Part shown: positions 52,670-62,050 of the stretch, in pieces
How the letters are laid out: every line of letters begins with the position of its first letter
Position numbering within the stretch: the stretch's first letter is position 1
DNA from: GCA-958296115 sp965222445
GTDB lineage: Bacteria; Chloroflexota; Dehalococcoidia; Lucifugimonadales; CAJWER01
Reading direction: 5' to 3'
DNA length: 64,000 nt
NCBI GenBank assembly: GCA_965222445.1
Contig: CBDCTY010000002.1
Span: 806,001-870,000 of the forward strand
Made by a program: the position numbers and the translations under genes
Notes under the pieces: model-generated
The model's database searches: none
What the model was told of the DNA's origin: nothing
The model's input: only the letters and a program-made list of their open reading frames with translations

Positions 52670-52837
52670 CTGTGTTGAGCGGCGAATCCCCCACCTCCGT
52701 CGTTCCCGCGAAGAGCCTGCCCCCGAGCAGTCGGGGGCGGGAACCCATCCCCGGCAAGGTGCACAGCCATAGCCTCAGAGGCAGTCCGTCACGCCATCCG
52801 TCCGAATTAGGTGGTGGATCTGTGTTGAGCGGCGAAT
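52670..52837. repeat. REP unit flanked by an 18-bp direct repeat
   Basis: CTGTGTTGAGCGGCGAAT occurs at 52670-52687 and 52820-52837. Between them lies a REP core in reverse orientation (GTCGTTCCCGCG...GCGGGAACCCATCC) with nested CCCCGAGCAGTCGGGG. The direct repeat may be a duplication made when the REP-bearing segment inserted. The space between the divergent genes holds no other gene. Confidence 0.6.
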
Positions 52838-52920
52838 GTTGCGGCTCATCCCCACCTTTCGGATTCCTGTTGAAAACTCCCCCTTGACAAACCCCCGTCC
52901 AATCCCTCGTGATAGAACGT

Positions 52921-54183
52921 ATGAGCCATAAGAGGAACAGGCGCAACAAACCAAAGCAGAACCAGCCACCCACTCTCGCCGACATCGTCCGAGAGAAGAC
53001 CAACAACGGCAAGGTCATCGTCGACTTCTACCTCGACGTCGTCCGAGGAAAGCTCGACGACGACGGCTTCGAGATCTGCCACAGGCTCGAAGCAGCCGAG
53101 CAGCTCCACGCCATCGCCCCCGGGCTCGTCTCCGAGTACATAGCCCAGTTGACAGGCGTAGAATGCAACCACGTCATACGTCTCAAGCGCACCCGCGACC
53201 TTGACTGTATCCCCCGCGAGGATCGGGCCCCGCTGCCGTCGCGCAACAGCGCCCGCGCGCGCCACGAGGCACTCGAATACCTGGCCTCAGCACTAGCCGC
53301 GCCTTCCCTGAAGGACGACCCGCGCGTGGCCGGCATAGTCCGGGAGAGCACCGACCACGGCAAGACCGTGGTCAGCTTCCTCATGCACGTCATGCACGGC
53401 GTAGTCCGCGGCTTCAGGCCCCGCCAGAGGGTCGAGGCCGCCAGCGAGCTCCTCGGCCACATAGCCCGCGACGAGCTAGCCCGCTCCGGCTCCCTTCCTG
53501 TAACCGTCATACCGGCGAAAAGCCTGCCCCGTACTCGATACGGGGCGGGAATCCAGGGTGGCCGGGATACGGATGGGTCCCCGTCGTCACCGAAGCGACG
53601 ACAAGACGTTTCATCATCACGCCAGCCCTCTCCCGCACCAGCAGCCGAATCGTCGTTCCCAGCAGCCGATCCGTCGTTCCCGAGCAGTCGGGAACCCATC
53701 CCCGGCCCCGCCACCGCCGAGGCAGACCCAAACGTCATACCGGCGAAAGCTGGTATCTAGGACAGCGGGAACGCGGACGACCCGGACGAGGCAGACGACC
53801 TGAAAGACACCCACCGCGGCCTCTACGACATCGACCGCAAGATAACCGAAGCCCAGCGAGACCCATCGCACCCAATCCACAAGTTCGTACAGGCATACGA
53901 AGAGGTCGCCGCAACCTTCCACCGCGAAGACCAGGAAAACGACAACGACGAAGAAGTCCGCTACTGGATCTCCGGCGAGGTCCCGGACGCATACGGCAAA
54001 TACATCTGGGAGTACGCCCCGGCATACCCCAGGGGGATCAGGAGAAAACTCCGCCCCAAGCGCCGCCGCTCCCGCTCGCCCGGCGCCGCAGTGAAAGGCG
54101 AGAGCGTATGGATGAAGCGGCCCACCGACAAGATGCGTGAGGCCGGCATCCCCAAACCCAAGCGCACCCTGATGTGGATCTAA
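52921..54183 (+). pseudogene. Hypothetical IVREKT-motif gene interrupted by in-frame REP insertions and a TAG
   Basis: ATG 52921 (MSHKRNRRNKPKQ; GTG 52909 is an alternative) opens a frame with two copies of a helical motif: TLADIVREKTNNGKVIVDFY and AGIVRESTDHGKTVVSFLMH, each followed by a R-EAA segment (HRLEAAEQL, QRVEAASELL). From about 53505 the coding text turns into translated REP repeats (VIPAKSLPRTRYGAGIQ, SSREPIPGPA, VIPAKAGI). A TAG at 53758 stops translation exactly where REP units normally read ATCCAG (Gln). The same frame then continues openly to TAA 54181: GLYDIDRKITEAQRDPSHPI, EEVRYWISGEVPDAYGKYIW and a basic tail (RPKRRRSRSPGAA). So one C-to-T change in an inserted repeat apparently truncated a 420-residue protein. 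Confidence 0.75.
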
Positions 54184-54284
54184 TACCAATTCATTTTGAG
54201 CGCGCCGTAAAGCCGTCATTCCCGCGAAGGCGGGAACCCACTCCCTGGCCGCACATATACGGCGGCATCACGGTGACTTGGTAT
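54183..54284. repeat. MITE-like element with REP core
   Basis: It starts ATACCAATTCATTTTGAG (27 bp identical to 10312-10338) and ends TTGGTAT, giving short inverted ends (ATACCAA, partly extended by TCA). Inside is a REP core (GTCATTCCCGCGAAGGCGGGAACCCA). It begins at the stop codon of the preceding pseudogene and encodes nothing. Confidence 0.45.
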
Positions 54285-54359
54285 AACCCAGCCCCGCCGG
54301 GCCAGACGGCGGCCCGGGCGGGGCGATGTGGTAGTATCCCGCGTTAGGAACTGACCCAC

Positions 54360-56105
54360 ATGACCAATTCACTCTACTACGGCGACAACCTGGACATCCT
54401 CCGGCAGCACGTCCCGGACGAGTCGGTCGACCTCGTCTACCTGGACCCGCCATTCAATTCCAACGCCAACTACAACGTGCTGTTCAAGGAGCAGTCCGGC
54501 GAGGCATCCCCGGCCCAGATCAGGGCCTTTACAGACACCTGGGAGTGGACCCAGGAGGCCGTACGCACCTACGAACAGGAGATCATCACCAACCCCGACA
54601 CCCCCGCCAACGTCAAGGAGATGATCTCCGCCTTCCGCCAGTTCGTCGGCGGCAACGCGATGATGGCCTACATCGTGATGATGACGCCCCGACTCGTCGA
54701 ACTGCGCCGCGTCCTCAAGCCCACCGGTTCCATCTACCTCCACTGTGACCCCACGGCCAGCCACTACCTCAAGCTTCTGATGGATACCATCTTCGGGAAG
54801 GGAAACTTCCGAAACGAGATCATATGGCGCAGAACCGATTTTCACAGCAGCAACACACGGTTTGGCCGCATCCATGACGTAATTCTGTTCTACACCAAGA
54901 CTGGCGACTACCTCTTTCGGAAACGAGTGCGACCCTATCACAAGAACTATGTTGGTAAGACATTTCGTTTTCGTGACGAGCGCGGTGCTCATCGACACGG
55001 AGACTTAACCGCTGCCGAGATCAGGACCGGCGATTCAGGTTCTCCGTGGAAGGGCTATGATCCAACCCTTGCTGGAAGGCATTGGGCCATACCTGCATAT
55101 CTCCGGGAAGACTTGGAGAGACGAGGAGAGTCCTTAGACGGACTGACGACCCAAGAAAAGCTGGATCTCGCCTATCAACACGACCTAATCTACCTACCGG
55201 ACAACCAAGGCGGACAACCGGCTGCCAAAAGTTACCTAGCTGACCGAGATGGTGCCCCAATACAAGACATCTGGGCATCCCAACCGCATACGGAAGGGCA
55301 ACTCTGGGATTCGGACGAAGGAATCGACGGAGACGTCAAGTGGGTCCAAAAGCCCGAGCGCCTCAGCTACCCCACTCAAAAGCCAGTCGGCCTCCTCGCT
55401 CGCATCATCCGCGCGTCTTCCAACGAGGGCGACGTGGTGCTAGACCCCTTCTGTGGTTGCGGTACCACCATAGCGGCCGCGGAGGACCTCAAGCGCCGCT
55501 GGATCGGCATCGACATCACACACCTGGCCGTAGCCCTCATGAAGAGCCGCCTGAGAACCGCCTTCGAACTGCACCCCGGCGCCGACTACCAGGTTGTGGG
55601 AGAGCCTGCGGACGTCGGCAGCGCCCGGGCGCTGGCCGAGCAGGACCGCTACCAGTTCCAGTACTGGGCAATGTCCCTGCTGGAGGCGCTGCCCCGCAAG
55701 CAGGACGGGCGCAGGGGCGCAGACAGGGGCATCGACGGAGTCGTACACTTCATCGACGGACCGCGCCGCGCGACCAAGAAGGCCATCGTCCAGGTCAAGA
55801 GCGGCAAGGTCTCCTCGCCGCTGATTCGCGACCTGAAGGGGACGGTCGAGCGCGAGAAGGCCGACCTGGGTCTGTTCATCACCCTGGAGGAGCCGACGCG
55901 CGACATGCGCACCGAGGCCGCAAGCGCCAGCTTCTACCACTCGGAGATATGGCAGCGCGACTACCCCAGGATGCAGATCCGCACCATCGCGGAGCTACTG
56001 GAAGGGCACGGCTTCGACATTCCCCCGCACCCGTCCATGTACCAGCCCGCCCAGCGCGTCCGCCGCCCCGAGGGGCGGCAGACGACGATGCCTGATACGG
56101 TATGA
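54360..56105 (+). CDS. Site-specific DNA methyltransferase (beta class) with C-terminal Mrr-like nuclease domain
   Basis: 581 residues from ATG 54360. Motif IV DPPF (residues 29-32 in VYLDPPFNSNANYNV) precedes the SAM motif (DVVLDPFCGCGTTIAAAEDL near 358), the order of beta-class N4/N6-adenine enzymes. A target-recognition region lies between, ending at SYPTQKPVGLLARI. The C-terminal about 150 residues look like an Mrr-type endonuclease: RGADRGIDGVVHFIDG supplies the Asp, and AIVQVKSGKVSS the Q-x-K. The combination could be a self-contained modification/restriction enzyme, although an Mrr-like domain may only serve DNA binding. A KAP-type NTPase gene follows 48 nt later on the same strand. 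The frame is intact. Confidence 0.85.
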   Translation: MTNSLYYGDNLDILRQHVPDESVDLVYLDPPFNSNANYNVLFKEQSGEASPAQIRAFTDTWEWTQEAVRTYEQEIITNPDTPANVKEMISAFRQFVGGNAMMAYIVMMTPRLVELRRVLKPTGSIYLHCDPTASHYLKLLMDTIFGKGNFRNEIIWRRTDFHSSNTRFGRIHDVILFYTKTGDYLFRKRVRPYHKNYVGKTFRFRDERGAHRHGDLTAAEIRTGDSGSPWKGYDPTLAGRHWAIPAYLREDLERRGESLDGLTTQEKLDLAYQHDLIYLPDNQGGQPAAKSYLADRDGAPIQDIWASQPHTEGQLWDSDEGIDGDVKWVQKPERLSYPTQKPVGLLARIIRASSNEGDVVLDPFCGCGTTIAAAEDLKRRWIGIDITHLAVALMKSRLRTAFELHPGADYQVVGEPADVGSARALAEQDRYQFQYWAMSLLEALPRKQDGRRGADRGIDGVVHFIDGPRRATKKAIVQVKSGKVSSPLIRDLKGTVEREKADLGLFITLEEPTRDMRTEAASASFYHSEIWQRDYPRMQIRTIAELLEGHGFDIPPHPSMYQPAQRVRRPEGRQTTMPDTV

Positions 56106-56153
56106 GGCTGGACCTGCTTTGAATTGGCCTGACACGTCAACCCTAGGTGAGCT

Positions 56154-57521
56154 ATGCCTTCTCCTCTGATAGAGATTCCAAGCGACGATATATTCAAGAA
56201 CGACAAGCTGGGCTTGGAGCTCGCGATTGCCAGCCGTTCGGAAGCCATACTACGCCGCAGTCCTCAAGCTATCGCCATCAATGGACACTGGGGCACTGGC
56301 AAGACGACCTTCATGGCCTTATGGGCAGCCTACCTTCGACGTGAAGGCGTCAAGGTCGTTCATTTCAATGCATAGAAGGCCTTCGGGGCTGATCCTCTCG
56401 ATACCCTTACGAAAGAGATTCTGCGGCAAGTGGACATCGCTGGCCCCGAGCAAAAGCGGTCTCACGAGCGCCTGCTCGCTTTCCTTAAGAGCCATGCCTC
56501 GGTTGTTGCTCAAGGCGTCAAACTTGCGTCCCTCCTCCACCCGGGCTTGGAGGGAGTGTCGGAGATAGTTGAGCTGGGCACTCAATCTATGGGCAACCTG
56601 ACCATACCCAAAGCAAATGAGAACGAAGACCTCAAGATCGATTCTCCAGAGGCATTCACATCGCTGCTATCCTCGGCAGCCAAGACTTGTTCAGATCGCC
56701 CGATCGTCGTCATGGTGGATGAGTTGGATAGATGCAGCCCCGAGTACTCAGTTGAAATGCTACAACTCTTGGAGCACGTCTTCTGCGCTGAACACGTCGT
56801 GTTTGTTATAGCTGTTAATCTTTCGGAGCTGACCCATTCCATAAGATCTTTCTATGGCCAGGGATTCAACGCGGAAGGTTACTTGGAGCGGTTCTTCGAT
56901 GACATTCTCCCGTTGCCCACGTCGAATCGCTCCCAATACATTGAAGCGTCCCTTAGCGCAGTTAGCACAATCGCATCCACCGACACTTCAAGCGCCCTGT
57001 CGTTTCTTGAAGCATCTGGGTTGAGTCTTCGAGAAATAGATAAGACGGTTCAACACCTGAGGTCGGTTCTCGATGTCTACCCTAAAGGAGCACATTCGTT
57101 GGTTGACTTGTGGATTGCTCGGAGTCTCGCGCCAGCGGAGTATAGACAGTTTATACGTGGAGAGATTTCTGACAAGGCACTCGCTGAAGCTGTCTTCGAA
57201 AAAGGAGCATGCAGTAGTCTTCGCACCGAGAAGCAGGGCAACGCATCTGCTCAGAACATGGAACTGATTCTAATCGCGGGCACGCTTGCTTTGCGCGTTC
57301 CAGATACATACTACGACGACGATCCACTCAACGAATCAGAGCTTTATCGTCACCACTCACAAGCAATGAACGATGATGGAGCCGCTGGCGATGTGCCTGT
57401 CGCTTACTCTTCCAAGGTAGTGCGCATGGCTTCTCCACCCTCTGTGGGATTCTATCAGGGCGATGCCTATGGGATACTACCAGCCGTACGTCTCCTAGAC
57501 AGGGATCCAACACCACAGTGA
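56154..57521 (+). pseudogene. KAP-family P-loop NTPase interrupted by a nonsense codon
   Basis: ATG 56154 opens a frame with Walker A (INGHWGTGKTTFMAL, residues about 42-56) that reaches the KAP signature HFNAW, but the Trp codon is TAG (56373-56375). The same frame continues to 57521: KAFGADPLDTLTKEILRQV, then Walker B VVMVDELDRCSPEYSVEML and LLEHVFCAEHVVFVIAVNL. Only one base change (TGG to TAG) separates it from a full protein of 455 residues. KAP NTPases often accompany defence or membrane-associated systems. GC content is lower than in the methyltransferase gene upstream. A ribosome could restart inside the second part, but that product lacks Walker A. Confidence 0.8.
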
Positions 57522-57645
57522 TGTTGACCGTGAAGCAAGATGGCTGCACATCGTGGTTCTTCTTAGGGACACTATGCGGGCGCAATAAGACACCTTGCCT
57601 CTAGAGCCTCTCAGATCTTCGTGCCGCTGACAGCACACTCTTCAT

Positions 57646-59226
57646 CTAGACCCGCCTTAAGACTTGGCCGGAGCGGTGGTCGGTGAAGCTGCCGCTTTCG
57701 ATGGCGACGCCGCCGTTGACGACTACGTGGCGGACGCCCTCGGCGAGGTGGTTGGGGTCCTCGAGGGTGCCGGTCTCACGGAAGCCGGCGGGGTCGAACA
57801 CGACGATGTCGGCGGCTGCGCCCGTGGTGAGCACTCCTCTGTCGGTCAGCCCGATGCGGGCGGCGGGGGCGGCGGTGAGCTTGCGCACGGCCTCCTCGAC
57901 GGTGAAGTCGCGGGTCTCGCGCACGAAGCGCCGGTAGAACCAGGCCGCCCACGTGTACGCGCCCAGGAACAGGGTGTCGGCGAGGGGGCCGTCGGTGCAG
58001 AGCGCGGTGGCGTCGGACTCCAGGGTGCATAGGGGGTGCCGGAAGGTCTGGCGCAGCCACTCCTCCCCGTAGGCGTGGGAGATGATGAGGGAGCGGTGCG
58101 GGTCTTCGGCCTCGGCTAGGATGACGTCGAGCAGGGCGTCGAAGGGGTCCCCGCCCCTCGGCGCGAGCTCGGCGAAGCTCCTGCCCACGAGGTCTGGCCT
58201 CGCCCAGCTGGTGAACAGGTAGAGGCGGTCCCAGCCGACCACCTGCAGGTTGGTGACGATGCTGCGGTGGGCCTTCATGCGGTCTCGCGCCTCCGGGTCC
58301 CGCAGGCGGTCGCGCAGGTCGTCGGGTGTGCCCTCCAGCGCCCAAGATGGCAGCGCGGCGCTGGCGTTCAGGATGCCGTGCAGGCGCGTATGGGCATCGA
58401 ACGCAACGTCGAGGCCGGATCGGTGCGCCTCTTCGACCAGCTCCACGACGCGCTCGACGGAGCCGGGCGGGCTGCCCCTTCGCGGGATGATGTGGGAGAT
58501 CTGCAGCCGCGCCCCGCTGGCCCGGGCGACCCTTATGCCCTCCTCGATGGCCTCCGCCGCGTGGATGTCCTTGTTCCGCTCGTGGGTCGCGTAGAGGGCC
58601 CCTGCCCGCGCCACGATCCGGCACAGCCCCGCCGTCTCGTCCTCCGACGCGGCGCTCTCCAGCGCGTACTCCAGCCCGTTCGAATAGCCGAACGCGCCCG
58701 CCTCCAGGCCCTCCTCCAGCATCATGCCCATGCGCCGCACCTCGTCGGGCGTGGCCGCGGCGCCGGGGTCGGCCATCGCCGCGAGCCTGAGGTTGCCGTT
58801 GGGCACGAGGGTCGCGACGTTCACGGCCGGTCCGGCGGCCTCGAGCCTGCCGAGATACTCGGCCATGCTGGACCAGTCGATCCGGACGGCCGGGTCGTAG
58901 CCGTAGATGTTGGACGTGAAGCGGTCGGGATCGGTGATGGGCGCGCACCCGTGCCCGCAGTTGCCGACTAGCTCCGTGGTAACGCCCTGGGCGACGGCGC
59001 TTTGGGCACGGGGGTCGACGAGCAGGGTGTAGTCGGAGTGGCTGTGGATGTCGATGAAGCCCGGGGCTACGACCATGCCCGAGGCGTCGAGCCGATGCGA
59101 GGGCTCGGCGTCCCTCAGGTCGCCTATCTCGACGATCCTGCCGCCGTCCACGCCAACGTCTGCGGGCCTACCGGGCGCGCCGGTCCCATCGACGACGGTG
59201 CCGCCGCTGACTACGAGGTCGATCAT
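57646..59226 (-). CDS. N-acyl-D-amino-acid deacylase (D-aminoacylase, amidohydrolase superfamily)
   Basis: 526 residues from ATG 59226, opening MIDLVVSGGTVVDGTGAPGR as usual for the family. Metal ligands appear in GFIDIHSHSDYTLL (HSH near residues 60-62), the following ELVGNCGHGCAP with the bridging Cys typical of D-aminoacylases, GALYATHERN, LQISHIIP and the late Asp in TLESDATALCTDG. The C-terminal beta region (GVLTTGAAADIVVFDPAGF) is complete. It hydrolyses N-acyl-D-amino acids or similar amides in the cytoplasm. A fragment of a paralogue lies at 51465-51850. Confidence 0.9.
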   Translation of the reverse strand: MIDLVVSGGTVVDGTGAPGRPADVGVDGGRIVEIGDLRDAEPSHRLDASGMVVAPGFIDIHSHSDYTLLVDPRAQSAVAQGVTTELVGNCGHGCAPITDPDRFTSNIYGYDPAVRIDWSSMAEYLGRLEAAGPAVNVATLVPNGNLRLAAMADPGAAATPDEVRRMGMMLEEGLEAGAFGYSNGLEYALESAASEDETAGLCRIVARAGALYATHERNKDIHAAEAIEEGIRVARASGARLQISHIIPRRGSPPGSVERVVELVEEAHRSGLDVAFDAHTRLHGILNASAALPSWALEGTPDDLRDRLRDPEARDRMKAHRSIVTNLQVVGWDRLYLFTSWARPDLVGRSFAELAPRGGDPFDALLDVILAEAEDPHRSLIISHAYGEEWLRQTFRHPLCTLESDATALCTDGPLADTLFLGAYTWAAWFYRRFVRETRDFTVEEAVRKLTAAPAARIGLTDRGVLTTGAAADIVVFDPAGFRETGTLEDPNHLAEGVRHVVVNGGVAIESGSFTDHRSGQVLRRV

Positions 59227-59623
59227 CCGGGTGCCTCCTCGGCGAGCCGCCTCAAGGCGTCGCCCGGCTTCAAGGACAAGCCTGGATACCTGCCCCGTAT
59301 CCAGTACGGGGCAGGCTTTTCGCCGGAATCACTATGTCCTTGCGAAGGCCACACAAGGATACGAAATGGGCGTGGGATTCTACGTTGCCACATGATCGGT
59401 GGCAGCGACCGGGGATGGGTTCCCGCCCCCCGACTTCTCGGGGGCAGGCTCTGTGCGGGAATGACGGTTGTGCAAAGTTCTCCCCCGTATCGAGTACGGG
59501 GCAGGCTCTGCGCGGGAACGACGGTGCGGGTGTGTGCGGTTCATTTTCATAGCAATGACGGTTACGAAAGGGTCTCCTTGGGGAGAAGAGGCCGCTCCTC
59601 TCCGTCGAGGCGAGAGCCCCATC
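59227..59623. repeat. REP-rich intergenic region
   Basis: It contains at least three hairpin units: CCCCGTATCCAGTACGGGG at about 59292, a REP core with nested CCCCGACTTCTCGGGGG at about 59410-59465, and CCCCGTATCGAGTACGGGG followed by CTCTGCGCGGGAACGACGG at about 59486-59523. The phrase CATCTCAATCTTCCCCCTC near 59621 is shared with 45535. No gene is supported. Confidence 0.75.
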
Positions 59624-60589
59624 TCAATCTTCCCCCTCGGGGGGAAGAGGCTCTTGCTCTTGCCGGTAGGAGTCGAAGGCTGCGGCGACGCCCGCCTGTT
59701 CGTGGTCGCCGTCGTGGGCGAGCAGGCGGATGGCGAGGTCCAGCTCCTGGCCGCGGTCGAGCACGCCCCTCGTCCTCATGAAGGGGTTGATGGTGATAGT
59801 GCCGTAGTCGGCGCAGTAGAGAGGGGCGCCGGCCAGGGACGAGTGGAGCATGACGGTCAGCCCCGCCGTCCTGCCGTGGGCGGCAGGGCCGGAGATGTCG
59901 ACCCAGTCGGCGGTGCTGCCTGAGATGGAGGCTGCGCCGACGCGCCCCTTCGCGTCGATCATCGTCGCGCCGCCGGAGGGCCTCAGGCTGTCCTCAACGC
60001 GCACGGTGAAGTAGGCGTGGCGAGCGGGGCCTATCGTGAGGTCCCACTGTGTCGGGCGAAGCTGGGAGCGTACGTCTATGACGTTGGATACATCGCCGGG
60101 CCGGATGTCGATGGTGCGCGTCTCCTCGGCGATGACGCGCCTTCCGATGTCCGGCGGTGCGCCCCACTCCACGGGCCCCTGCCACTGGAGCGACTGGACC
60201 AGCGTGAGACGGTCGGGGCCGCGCTCTTCCGCCTCGACCGCAGTCGCCCATATCCGGCCCGGCGCCCTGCCCTGGAATATCTCGTTCACGTAGAGGTTGT
60301 AGGTAGCCTCCTCGATCTCGTTCGACAGGCTCGTGATCTGCGGGGGCAGCTTCACGAATACGACGTCCGCGCTCACGACGACGGAGTTGTGGTGCGGGTG
60401 ATCGCTGGGGGTCTCCGAGGTGAGGGGAACGCCAGCCGGCGAGTAGAGGGGGAAGATGTAGTTGCGGAAGGTGCCCTGGGTTAGGTCGAGGATGGGGCGG
60501 CCCTTCCACCGCACGGCAACGCGGCGGAGCTTCGGAGTGGGCGACCCCGCGACGACCTGGGGCTCCGTATCGACGTGGAAGTGCTTCAC
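59624..60589 (-). CDS. PmoA-like (DUF6807) family protein
   Basis: 321 residues from GTG 60589, which overlaps the stop of the upstream oxidoreductase (GTGA); the open frame upstream of this is antisense to nothing but lacks sensible protein text. VKHFHVDTEPQVVAGSP, then TFRNYIFPLYSPAGVPLTSE, DHPHHNSVVVSADVVF and GAPLYCADYGTITINPFM are typical of the family named PmoA in Pfam, which is unrelated to particulate methane monooxygenase activity in most genomes and usually lies next to Gfo/Idh/MocA oxidoreductases in carbohydrate regions, as here. The DHPHH segment may bind metal or sugar. The function is unproven. Confidence 0.8.
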   Translation of the reverse strand: MKHFHVDTEPQVVAGSPTPKLRRVAVRWKGRPILDLTQGTFRNYIFPLYSPAGVPLTSETPSDHPHHNSVVVSADVVFVKLPPQITSLSNEIEEATYNLYVNEIFQGRAPGRIWATAVEAEERGPDRLTLVQSLQWQGPVEWGAPPDIGRRVIAEETRTIDIRPGDVSNVIDVRSQLRPTQWDLTIGPARHAYFTVRVEDSLRPSGGATMIDAKGRVGAASISGSTADWVDISGPAAHGRTAGLTVMLHSSLAGAPLYCADYGTITINPFMRTRGVLDRGQELDLAIRLLAHDGDHEQAGVAAAFDSYRQEQEPLPPEGED

Positions 60590-61695
60590 GGCCCGCCGCC
60601 CTCCACTGCCGCGGGGTCCAGGTCGACCGTGAAGCCATACTTCGACGATCTGACGGCGGCGTCGGTGACGCGGATGGAGTGGATGTTGTCTGCGCCGGAC
60701 GTCTCGGGCTCCCGTCCCTCGACGAGGGCCGACAGCATCTCGCCCATCGAGCCGCCCCAGGCCTCCGGGTGCCATGAGCCGTGGATGTCGAAGGTCTGCT
60801 TCCGGTCCCGGTCGCCGCCGGACGAGACGGTCAACTCGACCCGGCCGCCCCTGATGGGGCCGTGTCTGGCGACGGACGCGGCGGCCTCGGTCCCATCGAC
60901 GATCCACAGGTAGGGCGAGTGGTGGAGGGCGCTGGCGATGTTGTTGAAGTGCAAGGTCGCCATCAGGTCGTCCGGCTCGTACTCGCACAGGATCGAGTAG
61001 ATCATCGGGTCGCGGGCGAGCTGGCCGGGGACGCGGGTCGTGACGGCGCGTACACTGGTAGGCGTGCGGCCGGTGAAGAATCGGGCCAGGTCCACGTAGT
61101 GGATGCCGTTGTCGACGATGGTGAAGTCGGGGAAGCTGCCCGAGGGCGAGCCGGGAACGTCCTGGTGCTGGCGGTGCAGGTGGGTGACGCTGAAGACGTG
61201 GCCCAGGACGCCGCTGTCGATCACGACCTTCATGGCCCTGTGGTAGGGGGCCCAGCGAGCCTGCTGGTTCACCATGAGGACGACGCCCGCCTCCTGGCAG
61301 ACGGCGACGATGCGCTCGGCGTCCTCGAGGGTAGGCGCAAGGGGCTTCTGGGAGAATACGTGCTTACCCGCATCCGCTATCTTCTCTACCAGGGGGAGCC
61401 GGTCGGCGGGGGTCACGGCGAGATCGACGATGTCAACGTCGGGGCGGTCGAGGACCTCGTCGACGTTGGTAGTGACGAAGGGGATGCCGAACTCGTCCGC
61501 CGCCTGCTGCGCCTTCTGCTCCACCATGTCGCAGGCGGCCACGACGCGGTACCCGAAGTCACGGTAGGCCGGCAGGTGGGCGCCCTGGGCGATGTTTCCG
61601 CACCCGACGACCGCGATGCCGTACCGCTCCACGACCTCGCGGTCCGGTGGCGCGGGCCTGTAGCTGTCAGGTGGGAGCTCGATATGCATGTGCAT
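60586..61695 (-). CDS. Gfo/Idh/MocA-family oxidoreductase
   Basis: 369 residues from ATG 61695 (a second ATG two codons later). The Rossmann domain has IAVVGCGNIAQGAHLPAY (G-x-G-x-x-A), ACDMVEQKAQQAADEFG and the active-site segment GKHVFSQKPLAPTLEDAERI, in which QKP replaces the usual EKP. The C-terminal domain contains FPDFTIVDNGIHYVDLARFF with the catalytic D-x3-H-like element. NAD(P)-dependent sugar or cyclitol dehydrogenation is likely; the substrate is unknown. It is coupled to the PmoA-like gene by a 4-nt overlap. Confidence 0.85.
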   Translation of the reverse strand: MHMHIELPPDSYRPAPPDREVVERYGIAVVGCGNIAQGAHLPAYRDFGYRVVAACDMVEQKAQQAADEFGIPFVTTNVDEVLDRPDVDIVDLAVTPADRLPLVEKIADAGKHVFSQKPLAPTLEDAERIVAVCQEAGVVLMVNQQARWAPYHRAMKVVIDSGVLGHVFSVTHLHRQHQDVPGSPSGSFPDFTIVDNGIHYVDLARFFTGRTPTSVRAVTTRVPGQLARDPMIYSILCEYEPDDLMATLHFNNIASALHHSPYLWIVDGTEAAASVARHGPIRGGRVELTVSSGGDRDRKQTFDIHGSWHPEAWGGSMGEMLSALVEGREPETSGADNIHSIRVTDAAVRSSKYGFTVDLDPAAVEGGGP

Positions 61696-61739
61696 ACCTC
61701 AAGCGGCCCGAACAGACCTGAGGGGAACGACGGACCGGG

Positions 61740-61967
61740 CTATTCTGGGAAGGAGGCCGGAACTCGGTCGAACAGGGGCGCACGAACCACGTCGAACTGC
61801 CCTTCGAGGCGGGCCTGCCCTACTTCTAGCTGGGCGACGCGCTCGGTGAAGTGATCTAAGCGCCGTTCAACCTGGTCGAAACGCTCGTCGATGCGTCTTT
61901 CCATACGATGCAGGGCCGCAAGCGTCACTGTCGCCAGCGCAACGCCCACAGCCAAAGACGCCAACAA
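61740..61967 (-). CDS. Small membrane protein with coiled coil
   Basis: About 75 residues from TTG 61967: a hydrophobic helix (MLASLAVGVALATVTLAAL) then heptad-like charged text (MERRIDERFDQVERRLDHFT). An ATG at about 61995 opens another frame (MTELAVLTILVG) that would join this one after a one-base shift, so the true start may be upstream with a frame error here. Proteins of this shape are common in related genomes and have no assigned function. Confidence 0.45.
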   Translation of the reverse strand: MLASLAVGVALATVTLAALHRMERRIDERFDQVERRLDHFTERVAQLEVGQARLEGQFDVVRAPLFDRVPASFPE

Positions 61968-62050
61968 GGATGGTGAGTACGGCGAGCTCAGTCATAGCGG
62001 CGAAGAGTGTAGCACATCCTGCTGCCAAGCATCGCTCTGCGGCTCATCAT

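Noticed and set aside
60590..60988. N-terminal extension of the PmoA-like protein
   Set aside because: It is an Arg-rich out-of-frame reading of the oxidoreductase gene; the GTG overlapping the upstream stop fits the family start.
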